Source of the DNA: Chryseobacterium polytrichastri
GTDB taxonomy: Bacteria; Bacteroidota; Bacteroidia; Flavobacteriales; Weeksellaceae
Reading direction: 5' to 3'
Assembly (NCBI RefSeq): GCF_900142445.1
Contig: NZ_FRAV01000016.1
Coordinates: forward strand, 43,695-107,694
Length of the DNA: 64,000 nucleotides
Shown here: positions 25,949 to 34,212 of the stretch, one piece after another
How positions within the stretch are numbered: position 1 is the stretch's first letter
Layout: every line of letters starts with the position of its first letter
The notes under the pieces: generated by a model
The model's input: the letters and a program-made list of their open reading frames with translations, nothing else
Database searches by the model: none
What the model was told of the DNA's origin: nothing
Made by a program: the position numbers and the translations under genes

Positions 25949-27337
25949 TTATTTAATATTATATTTTTCAGATTTGAAGCTTAATTTCTTCAATCCTTGT
26001 TGGATTTCAGGAGCATTCATGAATAATTTCCATAAAAATCCTGTTCTGTAGTTTTCAATCATTGGAGCAATTGTTCCTTGATCGATCGCTAAATATCTTG
26101 GTGTTGTCCAATTGTTATAATTGATTGATGTAGCATCGTAAGGGCCCGCAGAACCGATAAATTCTGGCTTTTGAGTATAGATAAATCTCAAAAAGTCCAT
26201 TGATTCTTTTGGAGAATACGGAAAACTACTCAATGCCGCTGTGGGAGTAATTACCCCGTGATCGTTTTGAGGAAAGTGAGCGTCATAACCAACACTTCCG
26301 TCTTTATTTCTTGAATATCCTGCTGTTAATCCCCAATAATTTGGTCCGTAACCTTTCCATTGTTTTGGGTTTTCAACGCAGTATTTATAGTCGATAAGTA
26401 CTTGATTTTTATTTAAATCAAAGTAATTTTTAATTAACTTATCTGATAAATTGGTTGGATCTAATCCGATGTATGAATATTGCGTCCAAAATAAAGGTCC
26501 GCCATATTCTTCCGCTCCATTGTGCTTTACATACATTGGAAGTCCGTATTTTTCTTTGTCTGAAAGATAGGTTCCGTTTCTCGTCCATCCTTTGTCGTAC
26601 GTTTCTGCATCGATAGCATACGTAGGTGATGAAGCCGCTAAAATGTAGGTAATTAAGCATTCATTATAGCCTTCTAACGGAAAGTTCATTTCCCATTGAT
26701 ATTCGGGTGACCAATGCCAATATAATACTTTTTCGCCTCCTTTGGTGTACCAATTCCATTGGATTCCTTTCCAAAGTTCGTCACATTTTTGAGCTAAAGC
26801 TTTTTCTTCTGCGTTCCCGTTTTTGAAATATTCACGAACCATTAAAATTCCTGAAGTTAAAAACGCTGTTTCTACTAAATCTCCGCCATTATCTTTCTTC
26901 CCAAACGGAACTGTTTTTCCTGTTTCTCCATTGATCCAATGCGACCAGGCGCCTTTATGACGGTCTGCTTTTGCAAGGAAATCCATCATGGTAGTCAATC
27001 GTTTCACCGCTTCTTTCCTTGGAACAAAGCCTCTTTCTACTCCGACCAAAATTGTTGCTAGTCCAAATCCTGATCCACCTGTAGTTATTACATGTTTATC
27101 ATTATCCGGATAGATATTGTCTTCGTGATAGCGCTCTCTTCCCAACATAGAATTGGGTTCTGCATACTCCCAAAAATATTTCAAAGCATCTTTCTGGACT
27201 TGATCCATTAATTGCTCGTCTGTGATATTACTCTTTACCACTGATTTTTGAGCAGCTCCCTGTGATGCAATTTGAGAGTTTTTGCAGGAAACTAAAAGTA
27301 ATGATGTTGCTGCAATTGATAGTATTATCCTTTTCAT
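25949..27337 (-). CDS. GH144-type glucanase lipoprotein (glycoamylase-like domain)
   Basis: 462 aa lipoprotein (LLVSCKN, lipidated Cys at residue 18). The rest is an (alpha/alpha)6-barrel of the type annotated as glycoamylase-like, now GH144, whose characterised members are endo-beta-1,2-glucanases. Typical stretches: KYFWEYAEPNSMLGRERYH (about 54-72), a glycine-rich TTGGSGFG, WSHWINGETG, PLEGYNECLITYIL, GGPLFWTQYSYIGLDP and, near the end, DQGTIAPMIENYRTGFLWKLF. It follows SusD after 72 bp. The family assignment is by motif recall; the substrate is inferred from the family and needs a biochemical test. Confidence 0.85.
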   Translation of the reverse strand: MKRIILSIAATSLLLVSCKNSQIASQGAAQKSVVKSNITDEQLMDQVQKDALKYFWEYAEPNSMLGRERYHEDNIYPDNDKHVITTGGSGFGLATILVGVERGFVPRKEAVKRLTTMMDFLAKADRHKGAWSHWINGETGKTVPFGKKDNGGDLVETAFLTSGILMVREYFKNGNAEEKALAQKCDELWKGIQWNWYTKGGEKVLYWHWSPEYQWEMNFPLEGYNECLITYILAASSPTYAIDAETYDKGWTRNGTYLSDKEKYGLPMYVKHNGAEEYGGPLFWTQYSYIGLDPTNLSDKLIKNYFDLNKNQVLIDYKYCVENPKQWKGYGPNYWGLTAGYSRNKDGSVGYDAHFPQNDHGVITPTAALSSFPYSPKESMDFLRFIYTQKPEFIGSAGPYDATSINYNNWTTPRYLAIDQGTIAPMIENYRTGFLWKLFMNAPEIQQGLKKLSFKSEKYNIK

Positions 27338-27369
27338 TATATCATTTTTTTAAACAGAATACTAAAAGA

Positions 27370-27393
27370 AGAGGAGAATTTTCATTCTCCTCT
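27370..27393 (-). terminator. Hairpin between SusD and the GH144-type gene, possible attenuator
   Basis: A perfect 10-bp stem AGAGGAGAAT/ATTCTCCTCT with a 4-nt loop, 16 bp after the susD stop. The following T-stretch is weak (TTCTTTTAG), which fits partial termination, so that SusCD would be made in excess over the enzymes. Confidence 0.6.
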
Positions 27394-27409
27394 AAGTATG
27401 TGATTAATT

Positions 27410-28828
27410 TTAATAACCAGCGTTTTGAGTAAAAGCACCATGGCTCTGATCCATTGCATCTAAAGGTATCGGGAATACTTCGTTTTTCCCTGCTTTAAAT
27501 CCGTAAGGAGCTAAAACCGTAGCTGCCTGACCTGTTCTTACTAAATCAACAAATCTGTCGCCTTCTAAAGCTAATTCTACTCTTCTTTCATGCCAAATTG
27601 CATTTCTTAAAGTAGTTTGATTTGATGCAGTAGTACCAGCTAAGCTCGCTCTTGTTCTTACTCTATTAAGGTTAGTAATTGCAGTAGATGTATTTCCTAG
27701 TTCATTTGCTGCTTCAGCATTGATTAAAAGTATTTCTGCAAATCTTAATATTCTTATATTCTGAATAGATCCGTACCCACAAGCACTATTGTTCAAAGCT
27801 TTAGGAACATATACTTTTTGGTTGTATGTGGTAACTGATAATGGATCTCCCATCGCAATTAGGTCTCCTTCCGGTGTAGTTTCTCCATTTCTAAGGATGG
27901 TAAGTTCTTTTCTAATATCACCTACTTCAAATGCATTTTCAAGAGCATTAGAAGGCGTGAAAAAGCCCCATCCAAACTGATCTCTAACGCCTTGAACTTC
28001 GGCATATTGACTTCCTTTGTATGGTGGTTGACAATCGCAGTTTACTTCAAAAACAGACTCTTTTCCAAACTCCCCTGCAGGTCTGAATAAATGATTAAAA
28101 TCCGGATCCAAATCATACCCCATAGCCATTACCTGGTTAGATGTATCATACGCTTTCTGCCAGTCTTTTTTATAAAGATATACTTTAGATAGCAATCCTA
28201 ATGCTGCTCCTTTTGTTACTCTTCCTAATTCTGAAGAAGGATAAGTCTGAGGAAGAACATCTATTGCCGCCTTAAGATCTGAAATGATAAAATCGTAAAC
28301 CTCATCAACTGAATTTCTAGGCTTCTCATAAACAGCCTCTACTTTATCATAAATTGGTACACCACCATAAATTCTTACTAAATTAAAGTAAAAATAAGCT
28401 CTTAACATTTTAGCTTCTGCAACCAATCTTGTTTTAAGGGTAGTATCCATTTCGATCCCAGGAACATTTGTTATTACCTGATTCGTTCTGTTTACTGCTT
28501 GCCACTGCCCAATCCAATATCCTCTTACTCCTGCATCACTTACTGTATACGTAAAATTATCATATACATTAATAAAAGATGAATCTCCCGGATTTGAACC
28601 TTTTATAACATCATCTGCCGGTACCCCGAAAACAAACTGATAAGGAAAAGCCGAATTCTCCCAACTTCTAAGAAAAGTATAAATAGCACTTGTTGCCTGC
28701 AAAGCATCATCCTGCGTCTTAAAGAATGATGAAGCTTCAGTTTGTCCTTCCTGTTTTATATCTAAATACTCATCTTTACAACTTACTAAAGCTGAAAATA
28801 ATGCGATTGATAAAAATATCTTTTTCAT
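27410..28828 (-). CDS. SusD/RagB-family surface glycan-binding lipoprotein
   Basis: 472 aa; lipobox LVSC puts the lipidated Cys at residue 17. The N-terminal TPR-rich SusD fold is shown by EASSFFKTQDDALQATSAIYTFLRSW, LVAEAKMLRAYFYFNLVRIYGGVPI (about 133-157) and ELGRVTKGAALGLLSKVYLY. The C-terminal domain has IRILRFAEILLINAEAANELG and the usual RRVELALEGDRFVDLVRTG signature, ending NAGY. It binds oligosaccharides at the surface and forms the lid of the SusC transporter encoded 12 bp upstream. Confidence 0.95.
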   Translation of the reverse strand: MKKIFLSIALFSALVSCKDEYLDIKQEGQTEASSFFKTQDDALQATSAIYTFLRSWENSAFPYQFVFGVPADDVIKGSNPGDSSFINVYDNFTYTVSDAGVRGYWIGQWQAVNRTNQVITNVPGIEMDTTLKTRLVAEAKMLRAYFYFNLVRIYGGVPIYDKVEAVYEKPRNSVDEVYDFIISDLKAAIDVLPQTYPSSELGRVTKGAALGLLSKVYLYKKDWQKAYDTSNQVMAMGYDLDPDFNHLFRPAGEFGKESVFEVNCDCQPPYKGSQYAEVQGVRDQFGWGFFTPSNALENAFEVGDIRKELTILRNGETTPEGDLIAMGDPLSVTTYNQKVYVPKALNNSACGYGSIQNIRILRFAEILLINAEAANELGNTSTAITNLNRVRTRASLAGTTASNQTTLRNAIWHERRVELALEGDRFVDLVRTGQAATVLAPYGFKAGKNEVFPIPLDAMDQSHGAFTQNAGY

Positions 28829-28840
28829 AATTCTTTCTTA

Positions 28841-31666
28841 TTAAAATGTTAGGTTCATACCAATAGTATAGATTGCTGAAATAGGATAAATATTATTATC
28901 AATACCCATTTGCACTCTGTCTGAATTCAAAATTTCCGGAGAAAAGCCATTATATTTAAAGCTAGTCCAAGGGTTTTGAGCACTTACATACAATCTTAAT
29001 TTAGTAATAGACATAGAATTAGTAAATGCTTTAGGCAAGTTATATCCAACCTGAATATTTCTAATTCTGATATAACTTCCGTCTTCTACATAAAAACTAT
29101 TTGGTAAAATAATAGATTGGTCATTGGTTGCCATTGGATAATCATTAGATGTTCCTGCACCATGCCATCTGTTATTATAGAAATCTAGATCCCAACTTTC
29201 GTTTCCGTAACGTTGCTCTCTGTTGAAATTATATATTTTGTTTCCAAAAACACCTTGGAAATCAATCGCAAAATCAAAATCATAAACGTTCAAATTAACC
29301 CCAAATCCATAAGTTCCTTTTGGAATAGGACTTCCTAAGAAAGTTTTGTCTCTAGCATCAATTACTCCGTTTCCGTCAATATCTGCAAATTTAAAGCCTC
29401 CAGGCGTTGCTCCATTTTGTGATGCCGCTGCTGCTACTTCTGCTGCATTCTGGAATACACCTTCTACTTGATATCCATAATAAGAACCAACAGCCTGACC
29501 TTCCTGCAATCTAATGATAGAGTTACCATATAAGCTTGCTCCTGTTTCTAAATAAGATCCGTTAAAAACCGAAGTAATTTTATTCTTCAGCGTAGTAAGG
29601 TTACCATAAACTCCTAGTTTGATATGTTCATTTATTTTAGTATCATAATTTATTGCAAGCTCAAAACCTCTGTTGTTAAAAGAATAAGCATTAGTAATAT
29701 AATTATTCCAGTTACCTGCACCAGAAACGGTTCCCTGAACAATACCATATACTACATCTTTTGTGTCTTTATCAAAATAAGTAGCATCAATTTTCAGTTT
29801 ATTATTAAATAACCCCATTTCCAATCCTAGATCTCTACCCGTTGTCGTTTCCCAACCAATATTAGGATCTATAATTTTATCAATGGTTTGTGCTGGTACT
29901 CCATTATTTCCAAAGTATGCTCCATCAGGGAATTTTGTTGTATTAAGAGTATATGCTCTCGTTACATCAGGATTTCCTAATTTACCCCAACTTGCTCTCA
30001 GTTTTAATAGATTAAAGACATTCTGCTCACTCATAAAGCTTTCTTTCGATATCACCCATCCCGCGCTTACAGCCGGAAATGTACGGTATCTGTCATTTGC
30101 AGAATACTTAGAAGTTCCATCTCTACGAACAGATGCATTTAATAAGTACTTCCCTGCATAATCATAATTAACTCTTCCAAAAAAGGATTCTATTCTGTCC
30201 TGATAAGGAATAACATTACGATCTCCTTCCTCAAAACTTGTCATAAAAATATCAGTTCCATTCGCTATATTCAAAGAAGAGTTATTTCCGTTATAATTAA
30301 CGTTTAAAGCTTCTGCATAGGCTTGAGAATAAGAGTTTCTTGTTCTCGAGTAACCTGCTAATACTTCAAGATTATGATTCCCAAAAACTTTTTTCCAACT
30401 TAATGTATTATCCCAAATATAATTTCTTGTTCTAGAATCTCTTGTTATTAATTTATTTGCCTTTTGATCAGCAGTAGGAACATAACCAAACGTTGGTGTA
30501 TATTCATATTTATTAGAATTAATATTATCTGTAGAATAACTAACTCTCAAAGTAAAATCTTTAAGAAATTTATATTCCCCCCAGATATTATTTAACAACC
30601 TTTCTTCTCTTATTTGAGATCTGTATAAATCTAATTTTGCTCTTGAATTTGGAATCTTAGCTAAGGTAAAATATTGATACCCTCCTGTACTTGGGTCTAT
30701 TGGACCATAAACCGGAGGTGATGAGTAAGCATCTAACAAAGGATTTAATGCCTGGTCAGTACGCATTTTTGAAAACGTGAAATTATTTCCAATCGTAATA
30801 TGGTCAGTAACTTTATATGTAAGATTAATCCTAGAACTAAATCTGTTAAAACCACTACCAGAATTAATACCCTGTCCTGCAGCTAAATTTCCTTCATCCT
30901 GTAAATAACCAACACTTCCGTAATAGTTAAGTTTACCTATATTTCCTGATGCTGAAAAATCATTAGAATTAATGATACTTGTTCTTAAGATCTCCTTGAA
31001 CCAATCTGTATCTGCAGGGTAAGCAGATCTATTTAGAAATACTGGTTTATCTACCTTATCATTAATTAATTTCTCATTGTATAGTTCTATATACTGATCA
31101 GCATTAACCATTTTTGGAATATTGGTTACCGTTTTAATTCCTAAATATGAATTGAAATTAAAAACGGGTTTCTTACCTCTTCCTGCTTTTGTCTTAATAA
31201 TTACAGCACCATTTGAAGCTCTTGCTCCAAAAATAGCTAAACTCGATGGATCTTTCAAGACACTCATAGATTCAATATCCTGAGGACTTAAAAATGAAAT
31301 ATCATCGGTAATCATTCCGTCAACGATAAATACAGTTTTACCGGTTAAAGAACCAACACCTCTAATATCAACTCTTGGTGAACCTCCTGGGGCTCCGGAA
31401 TTTAAAATCTGTACTCCGGATAATTTTCCCTGAATAGAACTTAAAGGATTCGCATTTGGCTTATCAGCAAGATCTTTTGCTGTTACCAGACCAATACTCC
31501 CCGTAATATTCTCCTTCTTCTGAGATCCATATCCAATCATTACAACCTCCTCAATCTTCTGCTCCTTAGTGGCAGAATCTTTTTTAGGGGTAGTCTGCGC
31601 ATTGACGTTCATACCGAAGTACAGGACAGCAATGAGACATGGATACTTTAAATCACTTTGTTTCAT
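28841..31666 (-). CDS. SusC/RagA-family TonB-dependent glycan transporter
   Basis: Outer-membrane 22-stranded barrel that imports oligosaccharides in complex with SusD. 941 aa, signal peptide ending near residue 24 (NVNAQ). Plug domain begins with a TonB-box-like IEEVVMIGYGSQKKENITGS and contains the SusC signature IQGKLSGVQI, VDIRGVGSL and ARASNGAVIIKTKAG. It ends in an aromatic-type barrel strand YTIGMNLTF. The usual N-terminal carboxypeptidase-regulatory-like domain of about 80 residues is missing, so this is a short SusC with the TonB box near the mature N-terminus. Divergent from the DUF4197 gene. Confidence 0.95.
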   Translation of the reverse strand: MKQSDLKYPCLIAVLYFGMNVNAQTTPKKDSATKEQKIEEVVMIGYGSQKKENITGSIGLVTAKDLADKPNANPLSSIQGKLSGVQILNSGAPGGSPRVDIRGVGSLTGKTVFIVDGMITDDISFLSPQDIESMSVLKDPSSLAIFGARASNGAVIIKTKAGRGKKPVFNFNSYLGIKTVTNIPKMVNADQYIELYNEKLINDKVDKPVFLNRSAYPADTDWFKEILRTSIINSNDFSASGNIGKLNYYGSVGYLQDEGNLAAGQGINSGSGFNRFSSRINLTYKVTDHITIGNNFTFSKMRTDQALNPLLDAYSSPPVYGPIDPSTGGYQYFTLAKIPNSRAKLDLYRSQIREERLLNNIWGEYKFLKDFTLRVSYSTDNINSNKYEYTPTFGYVPTADQKANKLITRDSRTRNYIWDNTLSWKKVFGNHNLEVLAGYSRTRNSYSQAYAEALNVNYNGNNSSLNIANGTDIFMTSFEEGDRNVIPYQDRIESFFGRVNYDYAGKYLLNASVRRDGTSKYSANDRYRTFPAVSAGWVISKESFMSEQNVFNLLKLRASWGKLGNPDVTRAYTLNTTKFPDGAYFGNNGVPAQTIDKIIDPNIGWETTTGRDLGLEMGLFNNKLKIDATYFDKDTKDVVYGIVQGTVSGAGNWNNYITNAYSFNNRGFELAINYDTKINEHIKLGVYGNLTTLKNKITSVFNGSYLETGASLYGNSIIRLQEGQAVGSYYGYQVEGVFQNAAEVAAAASQNGATPGGFKFADIDGNGVIDARDKTFLGSPIPKGTYGFGVNLNVYDFDFAIDFQGVFGNKIYNFNREQRYGNESWDLDFYNNRWHGAGTSNDYPMATNDQSIILPNSFYVEDGSYIRIRNIQVGYNLPKAFTNSMSITKLRLYVSAQNPWTSFKYNGFSPEILNSDRVQMGIDNNIYPISAIYTIGMNLTF

Positions 31667-31732
31667 ATAGTTTCACTTTATTTGTACAATCAAATTTCTT
31701 TAAAAAGGTAATCAGCCTTTTCATTTATCTTC

Positions 31733-31750
31733 TTTGAAATCAGTTTCAAA
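31733..31750 (-). repeat. Small inverted repeat in the SusC leader
   Basis: Perfect 7-bp arms with a 4-nt loop; could be an RNA hairpin or an operator half-site pair. No direct support for either role. Confidence 0.3.
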
Positions 31751-31771
31751 ATCTCAAAAAAAGACATTAGC

Positions 31772-31779
31772 CAAAATTA
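31772..31779 (-). promoter_or_regulatory. Candidate -7 box of the SusC operon
   Basis: Exact TAATTTTG on the minus strand; implies a leader of about 100 nt. No matching -33 element at the normal distance. Confidence 0.35.
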
Positions 31780-31972
31780 TAAAAAATATCCAATTATGTT
31801 AAACTATCTTAAAAATTTAAAAATGATACTATTACATTGCATTTAATATTGAATTTATTCACATTTTAATATTTTCGTCATAATATATTAACTAAATATT
31901 AATTAATTTTTCAATTGATTTTTTTTGATTTTTGGTTAAAATTTCCCCAAATAACTCTAATAAATTTAATAT

Positions 31973-32002
31973 TTTGTTAAACAGATAATACTCATTAAAT
32001 TT
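31973..32002 (+). promoter_or_regulatory. Promoter of the DUF4197 gene
   Basis: TTTG (31973-31976), an 18-nt spacer and exact TAAATTTG (31995-32002). Its position shows that the open frame beginning at 32001 cannot be translated from there and that the ATG at 32043 is the start. Confidence 0.6.
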
Positions 32003-32042
32003 GGCTCAGAATTTGAGAATTAAAACGATTAATAAAAAATCA

Positions 32043-32714
32043 ATGAAAAAATATATTATTGCTGCGGCTTTACTCATTGGAACCGGTGCAATCATCAACA
32101 CCACCATGCAGTCTTGCACTACGCTAGCAACCACAGATCTTGGATTATCCGTTATTAAAAAGCTTTTATTAAATGGAATCAACAAAGGGATGGGAATTTA
32201 TGGTAACAAAGATGCTTTCCTGCAAAACAATATGGTTGATAAAGCTTTACCAAAAGAGCTGAGAGATATTAATTCTACTTTAGAAAAAATAGCTCCCTCA
32301 CTGGTTGCAAAAGAAAGAGATTATATTGCACAGGCAGCTTCTTACACTGTAAATATCTCAAGACCTATTTTAGAAAATGCAGTACATAGCCTGAATGCTC
32401 AGGATGTCAACAGAATTATTAAGGGGACTACCGCTACTCAGATTCTGAAAGAAAAAACGCAACAACAGCTCGTTACTGCTATCATGCCTAAAGTTGAAGA
32501 ACAGTTGAACCAGTATGGTATTGTTAAAACAATTAATACTGCTTTATCAGGAAGTAATTTATTGGGAAGTCTATTGGGAGGAAATACCACGACTGTAAAT
32601 TCAGGAGGTTTAAGTCAGTTAGCTTCCGAACAGATGGTCAATGGAATCTTTAATATCATTGAAGATTACGAGCATCAGAACTCTAAGGCCCTTTTAGGAC
32701 CTCTTGGAAAATAG
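32043..32714 (+). CDS. DUF4197 family protein
   Basis: 223 aa from the ATG at 32043. A hydrophobic N-terminal segment ends in TTMQSC (Cys25), compatible with a lipoprotein signal. The mature part has the family features: LSVIKKLLLNGINKGMGIYG (about 34-53), an LPKELRDINSTLEKI segment, KERDYIAQAASYTVN and LNAQDVNRIIKGTTATQILK. The fold is mostly helical and the role of the family is unknown. Probably periplasmic. It is followed after 43 bp by the DUF493 gene on the same strand. Confidence 0.82.
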   Translation: MKKYIIAAALLIGTGAIINTTMQSCTTLATTDLGLSVIKKLLLNGINKGMGIYGNKDAFLQNNMVDKALPKELRDINSTLEKIAPSLVAKERDYIAQAASYTVNISRPILENAVHSLNAQDVNRIIKGTTATQILKEKTQQQLVTAIMPKVEEQLNQYGIVKTINTALSGSNLLGSLLGGNTTTVNSGGLSQLASEQMVNGIFNIIEDYEHQNSKALLGPLGK

Positions 32715-32757
32715 AAAAAATTTCGCTATATTTATATATAAAATTTAAAATTTGCAG

Positions 32758-33063
32758 ATGGATATATTACAAGGGAATCAACACGCAAACCCCGAAGAGT
32801 TTTATAATTCTTTAAGGGAAAAACTGGAAGATCATCATGATTTTCCGGAAGATTATTTATTCAAATTCATAGTCCCAACTGATCAGGCAAAACTTACTGA
32901 CATTTACAGAGTTTTTGACGGCATAAAATTTACATTAGGAAACCGCGAAAGTAAAAATGGAAAATATACCGCCTGCAATATCAATGCATTTGTTTTAGAT
33001 GCACATCAGGTGGTTAAAATTTATAAAGAAGTCGCAAAAATAGAAGGAGTTATTCTTCTTTAA
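32758..33063 (+). CDS. DUF493 (YbeD-like) protein
   Basis: 101 aa from the ATG at 32758; an in-frame TTG two codons earlier is less likely. Small cytoplasmic alpha/beta ferredoxin-like fold: NPEEFYNSLREKLEDHHDFPEDYLFKFIVP, then GKYTACNINAFVLDAHQVVKIYKEVAKIEGVILL, which matches the ACT-like YbeD pattern where a short peptide is sensed or an allosteric contact is made. No function is established for the Bacteroidota members. Ends in a bidirectional terminator. Confidence 0.82.
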   Translation: MDILQGNQHANPEEFYNSLREKLEDHHDFPEDYLFKFIVPTDQAKLTDIYRVFDGIKFTLGNRESKNGKYTACNINAFVLDAHQVVKIYKEVAKIEGVILL

Positions 33064-33069
33064 AAATAA

Positions 33070-33096
33070 AAAAAGTCAGCGTAAAGCTGACTTTTT
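33070..33096. terminator. Bidirectional terminator between DUF493 and the ArsC-like gene
   Basis: Perfect 11-bp stem AAAAAGTCAGC/GCTGACTTTTT, loop GTAAA. Confidence 0.85.
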
Positions 33097-33123
33097 CTTT
33101 TATGTTTTGATGGTATTTCACTA

Positions 33124-33474
33124 TTACTTTTCAATAAAGAACTTCACATTATCAATCGGTCTTCCCAACATCGCAACAGAACCTTTTATCAAAATTGGTC
33201 TTTGTATCAACGATGGATTTTCAGATAAAATTTTGATCCATTCATCTTCAGAAAAATTCTTATTGGCAAAATTATCCATATATAACTTTTCAGTCTTACG
33301 GATGATATGAAAAACAATTTGATTAAGCTTTTTCAAAACCGTTCTAATTTCTAAAATGCTTAGTGGATCTTCTGTTATATTGATGATCTCAAACGGCACT
33401 CCATTCTCGTCCAAATACTCTAAAACGGCATTTGATTTTGAACAACTTCCATTATGTAAAACTTTAACTAACAT
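33124..33474 (-). CDS. ArsC/Spx-type thioredoxin-fold protein (arsenate reductase family)
   Basis: 116 aa. Starts VKVLHNGSCSKSNAVLEYLDENG, with the single catalytic Cys11 in the C-x-K/S-S position of glutaredoxin-dependent arsenate reductases. Arg residues matching the arsenate-binding trio appear to be present (Arg in HIIRKTEK, in LIQRPIL and in LGRPIDN). No arsenite pump or ArsR is nearby, and many chromosomal members of this family are not arsenate reductases, so the biochemical role is open. Confidence 0.82.
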   Translation of the reverse strand: MLVKVLHNGSCSKSNAVLEYLDENGVPFEIINITEDPLSILEIRTVLKKLNQIVFHIIRKTEKLYMDNFANKNFSEDEWIKILSENPSLIQRPILIKGSVAMLGRPIDNVKFFIEK

Positions 33475-33508
33475 TTTTGATGTATTTAAAAATTAAACTT
33501 GAGTCTAT

Positions 33509-33516
33509 CAAATGTA
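33509..33516 (-). promoter_or_regulatory. Candidate -7 box of the ArsC-like gene
   Basis: Exact TACATTTG on the minus strand, leader of about 30 nt. No clear upstream element. Confidence 0.35.
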
Positions 33517-33561
33517 GTAACAAATCAAGTTACATGAATCTTAATTATTGATAAATTAATG

Positions 33562-34176
33562 TTAAAACAACCCATGAAGCTCTGCCTCTATCTTTTCTAA
33601 GATAAATCCGAAATCTTCAGGTTTTTCAACAAAATCTAAATTATCAACATCAATAATTAGAAGCTTTCCTTCTGTGTAATTAGAAATCCATTTTTCATAT
33701 TTCTGATTCAGTTTGGAAAGGTATTCAATACTTATTGATGCTTCATATTCTCTTCCTCTTTTGTAGATTTTCTTCACCAAATTCGGAACATCAGATTTTA
33801 AGTAAATCAATATATCTGGTGCAGAAACGAAAGCTTTCATCAAATTGAAAACAGAAATATAATTATTAAAATCCCTGTCTGAAAGAAGATTCATATCATT
33901 CAAGTTTTCTGCGAAAATATGTGCATCTTCATAGATCGTACGATCCTGAATAATATTTTTCCCACTCTCTCTGATTTCTTTTACCTGACGGAATCTACTT
34001 CCTAAAAAATAGATCTGTAACGCAAAACTCCATTTGCTCATATCAGCGTAAAAATCCTCCAGATAAGGATTATGATCTACATCTTCAAATTGTGCATCCC
34101 ATCCATAATGCTTTGAAAGTAACGTTGTTAATGTAGTTTTTCCAGCGCCAATATTTCCTGTAACTGCAATGTGCAT
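33562..34176 (-). CDS. Deoxynucleoside kinase (dNK family)
   Basis: Phosphorylates deoxynucleosides for dNTP salvage. 204 aa with P-loop GNIGAGKT (7-14), the DRTIYEDAHIFAENL region (the family's DR-S/T-xYED motif, about 98-112) and the LID arginines in KKIYKRGREYE (about 140-150). This is the deoxyadenosine/deoxycytidine/deoxyguanosine kinase family rather than thymidine kinase; the exact base preference is not readable. Downstream of, and close to (36 bp), the secreted-protein gene on the same strand. Confidence 0.92.
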   Translation of the reverse strand: MHIAVTGNIGAGKTTLTTLLSKHYGWDAQFEDVDHNPYLEDFYADMSKWSFALQIYFLGSRFRQVKEIRESGKNIIQDRTIYEDAHIFAENLNDMNLLSDRDFNNYISVFNLMKAFVSAPDILIYLKSDVPNLVKKIYKRGREYEASISIEYLSKLNQKYEKWISNYTEGKLLIIDVDNLDFVEKPEDFGFILEKIEAELHGLF

Positions 34177-34212
34177 ATTTTCCCTTAATGTTTTTACTTA
34201 TTAATTGCTTTA

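Larger units (their letters stand above)
31667..32042. other. Divergent intergenic region between SusC and DUF4197 genes
   Basis: 376 bp, very A/T-rich. Holds a candidate SusC promoter (31772-31779), a 7-bp inverted repeat TTTGAAA-TCAG-TTTCAAA (31733-31750) in the SusC leader, and a well-formed promoter for the plus-strand gene. No anti-sigma/ECF sigma or hybrid two-component regulator gene is present here to suggest how the locus is controlled. Confidence 0.6.

Noticed and set aside
32001..32042. TTG start of the DUF4197 gene
   Set aside because: It falls on the -7 promoter element, so the codon would not be in the mRNA.
33124..33474. Arsenic resistance operon
   Set aside because: Only the ArsC-like gene is present; no arsenite exporter or ArsR-type regulator is nearby.
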